Below, piece by piece: positions 1-8,888 of a stretch of DNA of 64,000 nucleotides. A program made the translations under genes and the position numbers. The notes under the pieces were generated by a model. That model was not told where the DNA came from. It saw only the letters and a program-made list of their open reading frames with translations, and did no database searches. Within the stretch, counting starts at the first letter, position 1; each line of letters begins with the position of its first letter. Source of the stretch: Persephonella hydrogeniphila (lineage in GTDB: Bacteria > Aquificota > Aquificia > Aquificales > Hydrogenothermaceae); contig NZ_OBEI01000007.1 of NCBI RefSeq assembly GCF_900215515.1, positions 1-64,000 on the forward strand. The letters are read 5' to 3'.

Positions 1-57
1 TACCGCCAGCTGGGGAGATATCCACACCTGAATAAGGCGGAATACAAATACCCCAGC

Positions 58-86
58 CCAAAGTGTAGTTAGTTTTTACACTTTGG
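58..86. terminator. Perfect 10-bp inverted repeat, possible terminator
   Basis: The arms ccaaagtgta and tacactttgg pair perfectly around a 9-base loop. Only a short T-rich stretch (ttta) follows on the + strand, so an intrinsic terminator for a gene ending left of the window is possible but weak. Positions 1-57 are too short to assign. The + strand is open at the edge in all three frames, the first stops lying at 29-31, 33-35 and 70-72, and no recognisable C-terminus is seen. Confidence 0.4.
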
Positions 87-102
87 TTTACCAGGGTTGA
101 TC

Positions 103-585
103 ATGAAAAAGATACTTATTCTCTCTATAACTTTGATATTTGCCCTGTATTCCTATGGAGAAAGCTACACAGATCTATACCGGTTTTTGGTTGATATAAA
201 AGGATGGAAGGGAGAAAAACCTACAGGTAGTAAAATGGCCGGTCCTTTTGGTGTTGTGATCACAGCTGAAAGGGATTACTCAAAAAATGAAAAACAGCTT
301 GAAATTACAGTAATAAAAGGTTCAATGGCCACAGCAATGATGGCTCCCTTCAGCATGGTAACAGAGATGGACACACCTGAAGAATATGTAAAAGTCTTTA
401 AGTTTAATGGATTTAAAACAGGTCTCTCCCATAATAAAAAATCCCTTACAGGAGAGATTATTGTGTTTCTAACACCTGATAGTGTTTTTTCTATGAAGTA
501 CTCAGGAATGCATTACAAAGAAGCATTAGATATACTTAAAAAATTTCCCTTGAAAGAGCTTTCCCAAAAGTTGATGGAAATGTGA
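103..585 (+). CDS. Secreted protein of unknown function
   Basis: This 160-residue protein has a clear Sec signal peptide: an N-terminal MKK, then a hydrophobic stretch to about residue 19, with a likely cut near Tyr-Gly-Glu. The mature part is soluble and mixed alpha/beta with no Cys pairs, so it is probably periplasmic. I do not recognise the family. I chose the ATG at 103 over an in-frame TTG at 97 because the AGGG at 93-96 sits 6 bases before the ATG. It is followed 13 bases later by dcd on the same strand, but no functional link is evident. Confidence 0.75.
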   Translation: MKKILILSITLIFALYSYGESYTDLYRFLVDIKGWKGEKPTGSKMAGPFGVVITAERDYSKNEKQLEITVIKGSMATAMMAPFSMVTEMDTPEEYVKVFKFNGFKTGLSHNKKSLTGEIIVFLTPDSVFSMKYSGMHYKEALDILKKFPLKELSQKLMEM

Positions 586-598
586 TATTATTAGTTTT

Positions 599-1141
599 AT
601 GATACTGAGTGACAGAAAAATAAAAGAACTTCTTAGAAAAAAAGAGCTTATTATAGAGCCGATTGACAGTAACCAGATACAGCCTTCTTCTGTTGATCTC
701 AGGCTAGGTAATGATTTTTTGATTTACCCCGAAGAGATCGAAATATTGGATGTAAAAAATCCGGATCTGGGAAACCAGCTTAAAAAGGTAGTGGCAGATG
801 AAGAAGGCTTCGTTATACAGCCGAAACATTTTATTCTTGCAACAACAAGGGAGTATATAAAACTACCGGACTATCTAACAGCATTTGTAGAAGGAAGGTC
901 TTCTTTAGGTAGATTAGGTCTTTTTATAGAAAATGCAGGGTGGGTAGACGCAGGATTTGAGGGTAATATAACTCTGGAGTTTTACAATGCAAACTCAAGA
1001 CCTTTAAGGATATATCCCGGAATGAGGATATGTCAGCTTGTTTTTGCCCAGATGGAACAGCCTGCAGAAAATCCCTACAGAGGAAAGTATCAGGGGCAGA
1101 GAGGCACAACGGCCTCCCGTATATATCTTGACAAGGATTAA
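599..1141 (+). CDS. dcd: dCTP deaminase
   Basis: It deaminates dCTP to dUTP and so feeds dUMP for thymidylate synthesis in the cytosol. The 180-residue length and trimeric dUTPase-like fold motifs fit the family: QPSSVDLRLG near residue 27, EGRSSLGRLGL near 98, and the active-site stretch AGWVDAGFEGNITLEF near 112-128 with its catalytic Glu. A bifunctional dCTP deaminase/dUTPase cannot be excluded by eye. No good Shine-Dalgarno precedes the ATG. thyX (5163-6251) lies 4 kb away and would use the product after dUTP hydrolysis. The stop codon interlocks over 4 bp (TTAA) with the stop of the convergent gene. Confidence 0.9.
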   Translation: MILSDRKIKELLRKKELIIEPIDSNQIQPSSVDLRLGNDFLIYPEEIEILDVKNPDLGNQLKKVVADEEGFVIQPKHFILATTREYIKLPDYLTAFVEGRSSLGRLGLFIENAGWVDAGFEGNITLEFYNANSRPLRIYPGMRICQLVFAQMEQPAENPYRGKYQGQRGTTASRIYLDKD

Positions 1142-2463
1142 GGAGAGCTACAGACCACTCCTTTAGGAGCAAGCTCCATCTCGCACAGTTTTAAGAATAG
1201 TATCTGGTATGCATAAGATGCACAGTTACTGTGGTCTAAACTGCCAGTACCGAAAACAACCTCAGGATCTATGAAATCCACATCAGGGGCTCCATTACTG
1301 GCAAACTTCTGGTATGTTTCATAAGCAAGCTGTTGGGGTAGGATGTTGTCTCCTCCGCAATGTATGAAGATCATCTTCATCTGGGGAACCCAGTTATCAA
1401 CATTGTTTTCCCTCAACCTTTTTCTGAGAGGAAAGTCTGGATTGTTAATAAAGCTGTCTATAGCGTCCAGTGTAAAAAAGTCTGAAACGAGGAAAGTATC
1501 ATTATTTGGATCTTTACCTGCATAAGCAAACATCATCCCGTAGATAGTTGTTCCATCTTTTGTCTTGTCAAAAAGGGTATCAAGGGTGCTCTGGAAGGCA
1601 GACTGAAGAATATTTTGCAAAACAATATCACTGTATGCCTTAGAATACGCATAGACAACATAGGCAGGATACGGAGGAAATACCATACTACCGGCTGTTA
1701 TAATACCAAGCCCCATTTTTTCCATATTATAAACACCTGCCATCGGGAAGACAGCTTTTATATGATAAGGGGTTTTTCCTTGAAGTTTTCTTGCAGATGC
1801 CATAGTTACAAAACCACCCTCTGAATAACCTGCAAGATATACCTCCCTTTTCATAGGAAGCGTATTCTTCTCTGCGTACTCATAGACTGCTTTTATCATA
1901 TCAGCAACAGAGTTAGCAAGAGGCTCCGCTATCATATAAGGGTGATAGTGGTCTACAGACTCTCCATACCCTATATAATCAGGCATAGCAACGGCAAAAC
2001 CAAGAGTACCGGTATATTGGAGTACTAAAGAAAGAGTACTTCCTGTGGGAGATCCTCCGTTGAAAAATGTTGATATATCTTCTGTTGGAGCTTCATCATT
2101 CAGAAATATGGTGCCGTGGTTGTCTGTTACGAGGGGATAAGAAAACAACAGTTGTTTATCAGGCGGTAAAGAAGAGTAATCAGGAATAACCAAAAGACCT
2201 GAGGCTCTTATTTTATTACCTTCCTTGTCTGTAGTCCAGTAAATAATTTTGTAAGCATAGAGACCAAAGTATGTTGACTGAGATGTATTAACTGAAGCTG
2301 TTAAAGGCTGTGTTAATAAATTTCCTACATCTGAGCTGCTTAAATGTCCCAAAAGCTGGACATCTATCAAAGTGCTCTCTTCTTGAGGTGTGTCGTTTTC
2401 ACAGGAAAAAAAGATAAAGCCAGATAGAACTAAAAAAACTGAAAAAATAACTTTCCTCATCAT
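1138..2463 (-). CDS. Alpha/beta-hydrolase lipoprotein
   Basis: This 441-residue protein starts with a lipoprotein signal peptide whose lipobox ends in FFSC (Cys about residue 21), so it is probably anchored to a membrane facing the periplasm. The nucleophile elbow GYSEGG lies near residue 213. A probable acid lies in CGGDNILP (about 372), and a His in LDHSNC (about 413) completes the triad. The layout resembles secreted lipase/esterase-type serine hydrolases with a lid insertion; the substrate is unknown. Two ATGs are adjacent, and a GGAGGAGG site upstream supports the first. It ends over the stop of dcd. Confidence 0.75.
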   Translation of the reverse strand: MMRKVIFSVFLVLSGFIFFSCENDTPQEESTLIDVQLLGHLSSSDVGNLLTQPLTASVNTSQSTYFGLYAYKIIYWTTDKEGNKIRASGLLVIPDYSSLPPDKQLLFSYPLVTDNHGTIFLNDEAPTEDISTFFNGGSPTGSTLSLVLQYTGTLGFAVAMPDYIGYGESVDHYHPYMIAEPLANSVADMIKAVYEYAEKNTLPMKREVYLAGYSEGGFVTMASARKLQGKTPYHIKAVFPMAGVYNMEKMGLGIITAGSMVFPPYPAYVVYAYSKAYSDIVLQNILQSAFQSTLDTLFDKTKDGTTIYGMMFAYAGKDPNNDTFLVSDFFTLDAIDSFINNPDFPLRKRLRENNVDNWVPQMKMIFIHCGGDNILPQQLAYETYQKFASNGAPDVDFIDPEVVFGTGSLDHSNCASYAYQILFLKLCEMELAPKGVVCSSP

Positions 2464-2472
2464 ACCCTCCTC

Positions 2473-2847
2473 CTATATACCGGCTATTACTTCTATTTCT
2501 ACAAGTGCTCCCTTCGGAAGATTAGAAACCTCCACCGTTGCCCTTGCAGGCTTATGCTCTTTAAAATATCTGCCGTAAATCTCATTCATTTTCTGAAAAT
2601 CATTTATGTCTTTTAAGTATATAGTTGTTTTTATAACATGGTTAAAGTTAAGACCTGCTTCTTCAAGTATTGCTTTTATATTTTCCATAACTCTTTCTGT
2701 CTGCTTTTCTATATTTCCCCCTATAAACTCCTGAGTTTCTGGATCTATCGCTATCTGACCAGAGATAAAAAGGAGATTTTCATATTTTACAGCCTGTGAG
2801 TATGGGCCTATTGCTTTTGGTGCTTTTTCTGTTTCTACTATCTGCAT
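2473..2847 (-). CDS. ridA: RidA/YjgF family enamine/imine deaminase
   Basis: RidA hydrolyses reactive 2-aminoacrylate-type enamines and imines released by PLP enzymes. The 124-residue length is standard. Family motifs are present: AIGPYSQAV near residue 11, the ISGQI strand, and the C-terminal [20 protein letters not shown] with the conserved Arg and Glu. I placed the start at the ATG at 2847, preceded by GGAGG at good spacing, rather than the longer reading at 2868 that would run back into hisA. It starts two bases after the hisA stop and is surely cotranscribed with it. Several PLP enzymes elsewhere in the window (thrC, cysteine desulfurase) are plausible sources of substrate. Confidence 0.9.
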   Translation of the reverse strand: MQIVETEKAPKAIGPYSQAVKYENLLFISGQIAIDPETQEFIGGNIEKQTERVMENIKAILEEAGLNFNHVIKTTIYLKDINDFQKMNEIYGRYFKEHKPARATVEVSNLPKGALVEIEVIAGI

Positions 2848-2848
2848 C

Positions 2849-3574
2849 TCAATCCTCCAACTCCTCAAGTTTTATTTTTCCTTCATACAGAGCTTTTCCA
2901 ACAACAACGCCATAAACACCAAATTCTTTTAGCTGGTATAGTTTTTTTACATCCTCTATACTCCCTACACCCCCAGAAGCTATAACAGGATGTTTCAGGT
3001 TCTGGGCAAGGTATTTTGTCCCTTCAACATTTGGACCTACCATAGCCCCATCCCTATTGACATCCGTGTACAAAAAACCCCATATATCAAGTTCATCAAA
3101 ACGCTTTGCAAACTCAAGGGGTGTAAACTCTGTTTTCTCAAGCCATCCTTTTATAGCAACCTTTCCGTCCTTTGCATCTATCCCAACAATGACCTTTTCT
3201 GGAAAAGCATTTACTATTTTCAAGAACTCCTTTTCATTTTGATATGCAAGACTTCCTATAACAACCCTTTCTACTCCAATATTAATCATCGCTTTAACAG
3301 CTTCGAAACTTCTCAGACCTCCTCCAAACTCAACAGGAATAGAAATTTCTTTTACAATCTGCTGTACAATTTTATAGTTTTTTGGTTTACCTTCGAAAGC
3401 TCCATCAAGATCTACTATATGAAGATGTTTTGCTCCTTTTTCCTCCCACTGTTTTGCTATCTCTACTGGATTATCTCCATAAACTGTTACAGCATCAGGA
3501 TCTCCTTTGAAAAGCCTTACAGCCTTCCCATCTTTTATATCAACAGCAGGTATAATAAAAGATTTTAATCCCAT
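2849..3574 (-). CDS. hisA: Phosphoribosyl-formimino-AICAR ribotide isomerase
   Basis: HisA carries out the Amadori rearrangement of ProFAR to PRFAR in histidine synthesis. The 241-residue TIM barrel shows the paired catalytic aspartates, one in [13 protein letters not shown] near residue 8 and the other in [15 protein letters not shown] near 127. Phosphate-binding Gly loops ([16 protein letters not shown]) are also present. I prefer the ATG at 3574 to the TTG at 3577 because AGGAGG lies 6 bases before the ATG. The other his genes are not nearby, so the pathway is dispersed here, as is common in Aquificota. ridA follows directly. Confidence 0.93.
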   Translation of the reverse strand: MGLKSFIIPAVDIKDGKAVRLFKGDPDAVTVYGDNPVEIAKQWEEKGAKHLHIVDLDGAFEGKPKNYKIVQQIVKEISIPVEFGGGLRSFEAVKAMINIGVERVVIGSLAYQNEKEFLKIVNAFPEKVIVGIDAKDGKVAIKGWLEKTEFTPLEFAKRFDELDIWGFLYTDVNRDGAMVGPNVEGTKYLAQNLKHPVIASGGVGSIEDVKKLYQLKEFGVYGVVVGKALYEGKIKLEELED

Positions 3575-3583
3575 CAAAACCTC

Positions 3584-5170
3584 CTAAAATCTGAATACTC
3601 TGTAAAAAGATATTAACCCTACAATCACAGATATTACAAGTACCGTAATCCCTAAGGTCTCCTTTCCAGCACTGTAAAAAAGAGCAGAAGATGCTAGCAT
3701 ACCTACAAAAATTATCGCAAGAGCGATCTTGCCTGTCTGGTATTTATAGAATTTCTGAAGCTCTTCTATATCCTTAAACACTATCTGGAATGTGGTTCTT
3801 TCTCTTATCAGCAGTCTGTATAGATTTTCTATCTTAAATATCAGATAAAAGGCAAGTTCTGCAGCATCTCTTATTTCGGCAGCTTTTTCCTTTATATAGT
3901 CTTTAGTTGAGACTCCTATAAAGTTTTTTAATCTCTCGGTAGGATTAAACGTTGGGTGGAGTTTTCTTACTGTTCCTTCTAAATTCAGGGCAGCCTTTCC
4001 CAGATAAGCTATGTCATTGGGAAGTTTAAGATGGTTTTCCCTTATAAATCCTATGATATCTTCTATCATCTCTCTCAGGTTTATCTCATCAAGCCTTTTA
4101 TTGTGGTACTTTTCGAGGAAAAACTGCAGGTCAGCCTCAAAGTTGGCAAAATCTGTCTTCGGAGTAAACATATTAAACCCTTCGTAAAACTGTATGGCAA
4201 GATTCAGGTCAAGGGTTGTAACGGCAATGATATAATCGAAAAAATATTTCATCTTCGTTTTTGATAAAAAAGCGATCATTCCAAAATCTACAGCAACAAT
4301 AGTTCCGTCATCTAAAACAAAAAGATTTCCCGGATGGGGATCTGCATGATATATACCATCTTTAAAAACCATTTTAAAGTAAGCATCAGTCAGTCTTATA
4401 GCTATATCAACCGGATCTAACCCTTTTTTCTTTAAGGTCTCAACATCTGATATTTTTGTTCCTTCTATAAATTCTGTTATCAAAATCTCGGAAGTTGATA
4501 TATCAAAAAAGCAGTTAGGAACTTTAAATCCAGGGTAGTTTTTAAAATTTTCCTGAAAGATTTTTATATTCTGGGCTTCTATAGAAAAATCAGCTTCCTG
4601 AAGAGTTGTTCTTTTGAACTGATGTATAACTCCTTTAAGGTTAAAGTCCTTCACACCTTCAAAATGTCTTTCTAAAAAATCTACCACCATGTACATAAGC
4701 TCTGAATCAAGCTCTATTATTTCCTCAAGGTTCGGTCTCCTCACCTTTACTGCAACTTTTTCTCCTGTTTTTAGATATCCAACATGAACCTGTGATATAG
4801 ACGCTGAGGCGAGGGGATTAGGATCAATATAAGAAAAGATGTCCTCAAGTCTATTCCCGTAGTTTCTCCTGAGTGTTTCTTCGATAATTTTAAAATCGAT
4901 AGGGGCTACCCTGTCCTGTAGTTTTATAAGCTCATCTATTATATAAACAGGAACTATATCCGGCCTTGTACTGAGTATCTGACCAAGCTTTATAAATGAA
5001 GGTCCCAGTTTTTCAAGGGCTTCTCTAATTTTTCTCGGTTTTGCTCCCGGTTCAACCTCTAAACCAAGTAAAAGTTTAAAATATTCGTAAATATTGTAAA
5101 ATCCAAGTTTTGACAGAGTTAACGTTATCTCTTTAAATCTTTTTATAAGCTTGATCTTCTTTTTAAACAT
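3584..5170 (-). CDS. ubiB: ABC1/UbiB atypical kinase-like membrane protein
   Basis: This 528-residue member of the UbiB/ADCK family has the KxGQ signature (FIKLGQILSTRPD, about residue 55), a VAVKV lysine strand, the HADPHPGNLF catalytic-type loop (about 280) and VDFGM in place of DFG. Two hydrophobic helices at the C-terminus (about 478-525) anchor it in the membrane. The family is an ATPase needed for quinone synthesis or lipid handling. In an Aquificota-like cell the quinone would be a naphthoquinone, so the symbol is by family only. It overlaps the thyX stop by 8 bp, suggesting translational coupling. Confidence 0.85.
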   Translation of the reverse strand: MFKKKIKLIKRFKEITLTLSKLGFYNIYEYFKLLLGLEVEPGAKPRKIREALEKLGPSFIKLGQILSTRPDIVPVYIIDELIKLQDRVAPIDFKIIEETLRRNYGNRLEDIFSYIDPNPLASASISQVHVGYLKTGEKVAVKVRRPNLEEIIELDSELMYMVVDFLERHFEGVKDFNLKGVIHQFKRTTLQEADFSIEAQNIKIFQENFKNYPGFKVPNCFFDISTSEILITEFIEGTKISDVETLKKKGLDPVDIAIRLTDAYFKMVFKDGIYHADPHPGNLFVLDDGTIVAVDFGMIAFLSKTKMKYFFDYIIAVTTLDLNLAIQFYEGFNMFTPKTDFANFEADLQFFLEKYHNKRLDEINLREMIEDIIGFIRENHLKLPNDIAYLGKAALNLEGTVRKLHPTFNPTERLKNFIGVSTKDYIKEKAAEIRDAAELAFYLIFKIENLYRLLIRERTTFQIVFKDIEELQKFYKYQTGKIALAIIFVGMLASSALFYSAGKETLGITVLVISVIVGLISFYRVFRF

Positions 5171-6251
5171 CTATCCCCTGCTCTGATAATAACTCCTTCA
5201 TCTGTTTTGCCACATTCTGTATCTCCCACTGGGCATGGGGATCCGTTCTTTTGATGATAAAATCTTTTATCCAGCTTACCGTTCCGGAAACAACAATAGT
5301 AGTTTTTCTACCATGGGGAAGTATAAAACGGGCATCTTCCCTTTTTATTTTTCCCGAATAAACTGAAAAGTCGTAAACAGCTTCACATAGCTGATCAGTC
5401 AGTAAGAATATATCTTCGAGGGTTGCTTCTTCTTTTTTCTCAAACTCTTTTATAAACTGTTCCATTCTGCTGATAACTGCATTTCTCAAACTTTCTTTAG
5501 TATCGGCTTCTTCGATAATCTGTCTGTATCCTTCAATCAGTGACAGATAATAGGATATATACTCCTTTCTTAGAGAAATATCTGTTCCTTTCACTGAAGG
5601 AGGAATTATAAGGAGATTTTGATCCTCTTTTACATATCTCTGGCTTCTCTGACTGTAGTTTAATGCTGTATGTCTTACAAGCTGATGTGTCATTGTTCTT
5701 GACACGTTATCTATATAAAAAACAGCATAACCGTCATATTCTCTGATAAGACCTATGAGGGTTGTATTTCCCTGTGAACCTAACGGTTCGATTGGAATAT
5801 CAAACTCTGCCATTTTCTCAAAAGTTTTGTAATACTCTGCTTCATCTTTGTCAAGCATATCCTCAAGGTAATGTCTGAGGGAAACACCTACAACTGTCGG
5901 ATATTCAGGATTATAATGGGATTTGAATTTTGTTGATGCTATCTTCAGTGCGAGTATACCTGCTTTTTCCCTTTTGGGAAGTGTACATAAAGTTTCCGGC
6001 AGGTATTTATCAATTAAAGATTCATCTAATTCAAAAAGATCTTTATAAGCAAAAGAATGGGCAAAAACACTAAAATGTTTATAATTACCTAATTTAGATA
6101 AAAACTTTGCTCTATCTTCTCTGCTTGCTACCCGCGGATCATTCAAAAGATAATCAAGATCTCCTGAAGAGTAACAGGTTCGTGCTCCAATAGCTGTATA
6201 GGGTATAGACTCTTTAAAATCTTCAAGTTTGAATATCTCTGTTATCAACAT
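5163..6251 (-). CDS. thyX: Flavin-dependent thymidylate synthase, long form
   Basis: ThyX makes dTMP from dUMP using FAD, NADPH and methylene-tetrahydrofolate. The signature stretch THQLVRHTALNYSQRSQRY (about residues 191-209) matches the ThyX motif with its conserved Arg-His and Ser/Arg dUMP contacts. At 362 residues it is longer than the usual 210-260. The extra length lies mainly before the motif (about 75-150) and at the C-terminus. I chose the ATG at 6251 because an AGGAG lies 6 bases upstream; the TTG at 6257 is too close to it. The start overlaps the preceding gene by 29 bp. Confidence 0.88.
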   Translation of the reverse strand: MLITEIFKLEDFKESIPYTAIGARTCYSSGDLDYLLNDPRVASREDRAKFLSKLGNYKHFSVFAHSFAYKDLFELDESLIDKYLPETLCTLPKREKAGILALKIASTKFKSHYNPEYPTVVGVSLRHYLEDMLDKDEAEYYKTFEKMAEFDIPIEPLGSQGNTTLIGLIREYDGYAVFYIDNVSRTMTHQLVRHTALNYSQRSQRYVKEDQNLLIIPPSVKGTDISLRKEYISYYLSLIEGYRQIIEEADTKESLRNAVISRMEQFIKEFEKKEEATLEDIFLLTDQLCEAVYDFSVYSGKIKREDARFILPHGRKTTIVVSGTVSWIKDFIIKRTDPHAQWEIQNVAKQMKELLSEQGIDV

Positions 6252-7494
6252 TAACAACTCCTTTGAGTAGTTTTTGCTTTATCTCCTCAACGTATAAAAC
6301 AGCATCTTCTTCTGCTTTAAAAAATTCCTCTATCTTACAGTTCATTTCTTTAAGCTCTTCCTTTAATCTCAAAAAATCCCCTGATTCAAGATACTCACAC
6401 AATTTTATCATTTTCCCCAATATACCTTCTTCATTTAAAAGAGCAATCTTTATCTGTTCGTCTATATTAAGATCAGACAGAATTTCTTCTCTTGATACTC
6501 CAAGTAAAATGTCTATTAGAGATAGTACTCCTGTTAAAAATGCCATATCTGCAAAATTTTTGTCCTGTGTTTTTCTTATGGCTATATTTTCTAATATCTT
6601 CCCTCTCATAAGGGCAAGTTCAAGAAGAGGATTGTCTATTCCTCCTACTTTTGCGTCTGCATAAAGCATTAAAAGAACCCATATCTTAAGTCTTTTTACT
6701 CCCAGCATCATAATAGCATGCCGTATAGTTTTTATTTTGGATTTGAAACTAAAATAAGCAGAATTAACAAATCTCAGAAGATTAAAGGTAATGTGAACAT
6801 CACTTTTTATTATTTTCTCTATCTCATCGATAGAAGGATCTTCTCTGTTCAGAACTTTTAAAAGGTTAATCAGTGTAATCTCGTAAGGATCAAATCTTCT
6901 GTGGGTTATTATTGACGGTTTTGCAAAAAAATATCCCTGAAAAAGTTCAAACCCGAGGTTATATGTTTCTTCAAAAATATGATGGTTCTCTACCTTTTCT
7001 GCAACTAACTTTTTGTTTTCTTTCTTTAAAAAATTTGCAACTCTTTCCAGTTCATCTCCTTTTGTCTCAAGAACATCAACCTTTACATAATCTACATAAG
7101 GAAGAAGTTTTTTTGTGTCTTCAGTCTCAACAAAATCATCCAATGCAAGCTCAAAGCCCAGCTCTTTTATCTTTTTTATCCTTTGGATAACTTTATCGTC
7201 CACAGGCGTGTTCTCAAGTATCTCAATCACTATATTGTGGGAAGGGATAAATTCAAAAATATCATAAAAAAGAAGCTCTATATTTACATTGATAAAAGCT
7301 TTTTTACTGCCAGTTAGATTTTTTATACCTATATTGTTAAATATATTTATAATAACCCTTGAAGTAGCTTGATTTTCATCCTCTATTCTGGCAAAAGCTT
7401 CCAGAGTTTTCCTGTACAGAACTTCATATGCAACAATCTTCTTATTTCTATCTAAAATAGGCTGTCTTCCGAGATATATAAAAGGTTCCTCCAT
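6223..7494 (-). CDS. EAL-HDOD signalling protein with degenerate EAL domain
   Basis: This 423-residue protein has an N-terminal EAL-like domain (about 1-200) and a C-terminal HDOD domain (about 205-400), the YuxH/CdgJ-type arrangement. EAL becomes EVL in YEVLYR near residue 26. FINVN, ALDDF, AEKVE and QGYFFAKP remain, but the DFGxGYSS loop after ALDDF is replaced by VETEDTKK. Loss of that loop suggests no c-di-GMP phosphodiesterase activity, so it probably binds or relays signals in motility or surface control. Such proteins often affect flagella, and flgM is present at 21.8 kb. A typical AAGG precedes the ATG. Confidence 0.85.
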   Translation of the reverse strand: MEEPFIYLGRQPILDRNKKIVAYEVLYRKTLEAFARIEDENQATSRVIINIFNNIGIKNLTGSKKAFINVNIELLFYDIFEFIPSHNIVIEILENTPVDDKVIQRIKKIKELGFELALDDFVETEDTKKLLPYVDYVKVDVLETKGDELERVANFLKKENKKLVAEKVENHHIFEETYNLGFELFQGYFFAKPSIITHRRFDPYEITLINLLKVLNREDPSIDEIEKIIKSDVHITFNLLRFVNSAYFSFKSKIKTIRHAIMMLGVKRLKIWVLLMLYADAKVGGIDNPLLELALMRGKILENIAIRKTQDKNFADMAFLTGVLSLIDILLGVSREEILSDLNIDEQIKIALLNEEGILGKMIKLCEYLESGDFLRLKEELKEMNCKIEEFFKAEEDAVLYVEEIKQKLLKGVVNVDNRDIQT

Positions 7495-7555
7495 ATCCTT
7501 ACCTTATATTTGTTGATATAATTTAAATATACGTCTAACAAGGATGTGAGGGAAG

Positions 7556-8116
7556 ATGAAGTACAAAATAGATAATGCCGAGATAATTCTGAAAATCGGA
7601 GATATTACAGAGGAAGACACAGAAGCCATAGTAAATGCTGCAAACTCCACCCTTATGGGAGGTGGTGGAGTTGATGGAGCTATTCACAGAAAAGGAGGCC
7701 CATCTATTTTAGAAGAATGTAAAAGGATAAGAGAAAAAGAATATCCAGAAGGTCTTCCTACAGGAGAAGCTGTTATCACTACAGGGGGAAATCTAAAAGC
7801 AAAATATGTTATACATACAGTAGGTCCTGTATGCCACGGAAAATTCACACAGAGAGAAAAACAACTCTTATATAACGCGTATTACAACAGTCTAAAAATA
7901 GCAAAAGAAAATAAAATAAAAACTGTAGCCTTTCCCTCTATAAGTACAGGTGCGTACAGATGTCCCGTAGAAGAAGCTGCAAAAACTGCATTAAAAGCAG
8001 CAATTGATTTTATAAAAACTGAAAACTACCTTCAACAGGTAAGATTTGTACTTTTTACAGAAGATATATATGAGAAATATTCGGAAGCTCTAAAGGAAAT
8101 AATAAATGAAATTTGA
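7556..8116 (+). CDS. Macro-domain ADP-ribose hydrolase (YmdB-like)
   Basis: A 186-residue macro domain that binds ADP-ribose and probably deacetylates O-acetyl-ADP-ribose or removes ADP-ribose from targets. Visible motifs are GDITEEDTEAIVNAAN (residues 16-31) with the catalytic-type Asn, the glycine loop LMGGGGVDGAIHRKGG (34-49), TGEAVITTGG, and the phosphate loop PSISTGAYRCP near 126. A GAGG precedes the ATG. The last 11 bp overlap the next gene, so the two are coupled. Stand-alone macro proteins are widespread, and this pairing with a nuclease-like neighbour is discussed in the findings. Confidence 0.92.
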   Translation: MKYKIDNAEIILKIGDITEEDTEAIVNAANSTLMGGGGVDGAIHRKGGPSILEECKRIREKEYPEGLPTGEAVITTGGNLKAKYVIHTVGPVCHGKFTQREKQLLYNAYYNSLKIAKENKIKTVAFPSISTGAYRCPVEEAAKTALKAAIDFIKTENYLQQVRFVLFTEDIYEKYSEALKEIINEI

Positions 8117-8888
8117 TTTAGTAGATATAGCTCTTTTTATAATTATTTTCAGTATAGTCTTCTATTACGCATATATAAGGTACAGAGAGGAAAAAAAGAA
8201 AAAAGAGGAGCAGCTTATACCTAATCTGAAATCCTATCTTGAGAAGCTCAGAAAGGAAAAAAATGAGTACAGCCTAAAAGCAGAAAAATTCAATGACAAA
8301 ATAAAAATATACAGCCAAAAACTTAAAAAAATCAAAGAAAACATCGGTAAATACAAATGGGAAAAAGATGATAAAAAGTATTTAAAAAGCTTAAAAGGAA
8401 CAGACTTTGAGTGGACATTCTCTTTTATGCTCAGTATTTTAGGATTCAAAGTGCAGGAAACCCCTGTTTACAAAGACAAAAATATCGATTTTATAGTTGA
8501 AATCAAAGGAAAAAAATTATGTGTAGACTTTGTAGACTTTAATCAGTTGAAAAAGATAGATGAAAAATATTTAGATACACTTATAAAAGGAAAGGAAAAA
8601 TACAGATGTAACGGCATATGGATAATAACAAACAGCAAGGTAGATAAAGAAACCAAAAAAAAAGTTAAGAAAAAAGGCATCTATATATGGGATTACACAG
8701 ATATATTACAGTTTTTTCCGTCTATAATGATTGTAGAAGATTTTTACGAGACCGAAACAAAACTCCACAACTATGAATTACTGCATAAAGAAACAACCGA
8801 TGAGATAATAAGAAGAGAAACATGGATAAAAGAAGTTGAAAAAAAACTTGAAGAAGCATACAGAAAAAAAGGAAAGGAAGAAAGATGA
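8106..8888 (+). CDS. Membrane-anchored Mrr-like nuclease-fold protein, probably inactive
   Basis: A 260-residue protein with one N-terminal transmembrane helix (about 6-22), a long basic coiled coil (about 23-85), a globular domain (about 95-210) and another charged helix (about 220-258). The globular part reads like an Mrr-type restriction-endonuclease fold: GTDFEWTFSFMLSILGFKV, then the Asp of NIDFIVEIKGKK. However, the usual (E/Q)xK strand reads CVDFVDF, with no lysine in the catalytic place. I therefore expect binding without cleavage; this is inferred by eye. The start lies inside the macro-domain gene and the stop shares ATGA with the peptidase gene, so the three form one operon. Confidence 0.6.
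   Translation: MKFDLVDIALFIIIFSIVFYYAYIRYREEKKKKEEQLIPNLKSYLEKLRKEKNEYSLKAEKFNDKIKIYSQKLKKIKENIGKYKWEKDDKKYLKSLKGTDFEWTFSFMLSILGFKVQETPVYKDKNIDFIVEIKGKKLCVDFVDFNQLKKIDEKYLDTLIKGKEKYRCNGIWIITNSKVDKETKKKVKKKGIYIWDYTDILQFFPSIMIVEDFYETETKLHNYELLHKETTDEIIRRETWIKEVEKKLEEAYRKKGKEER

Noticed and set aside
1-102. Short frames at the left edge on both strands as part of a recognisable protein or RNA
   Set aside because: Several frames are open over 30-70 bases and none is convincing; a resemblance of CCGCCAGCT to a tmRNA 3' end does not continue.
2990-3568. Long + strand open frame opposite hisA
   Set aside because: Asn/Ile/Phe-rich composition of an antisense shadow; hisA on the other strand is certain.
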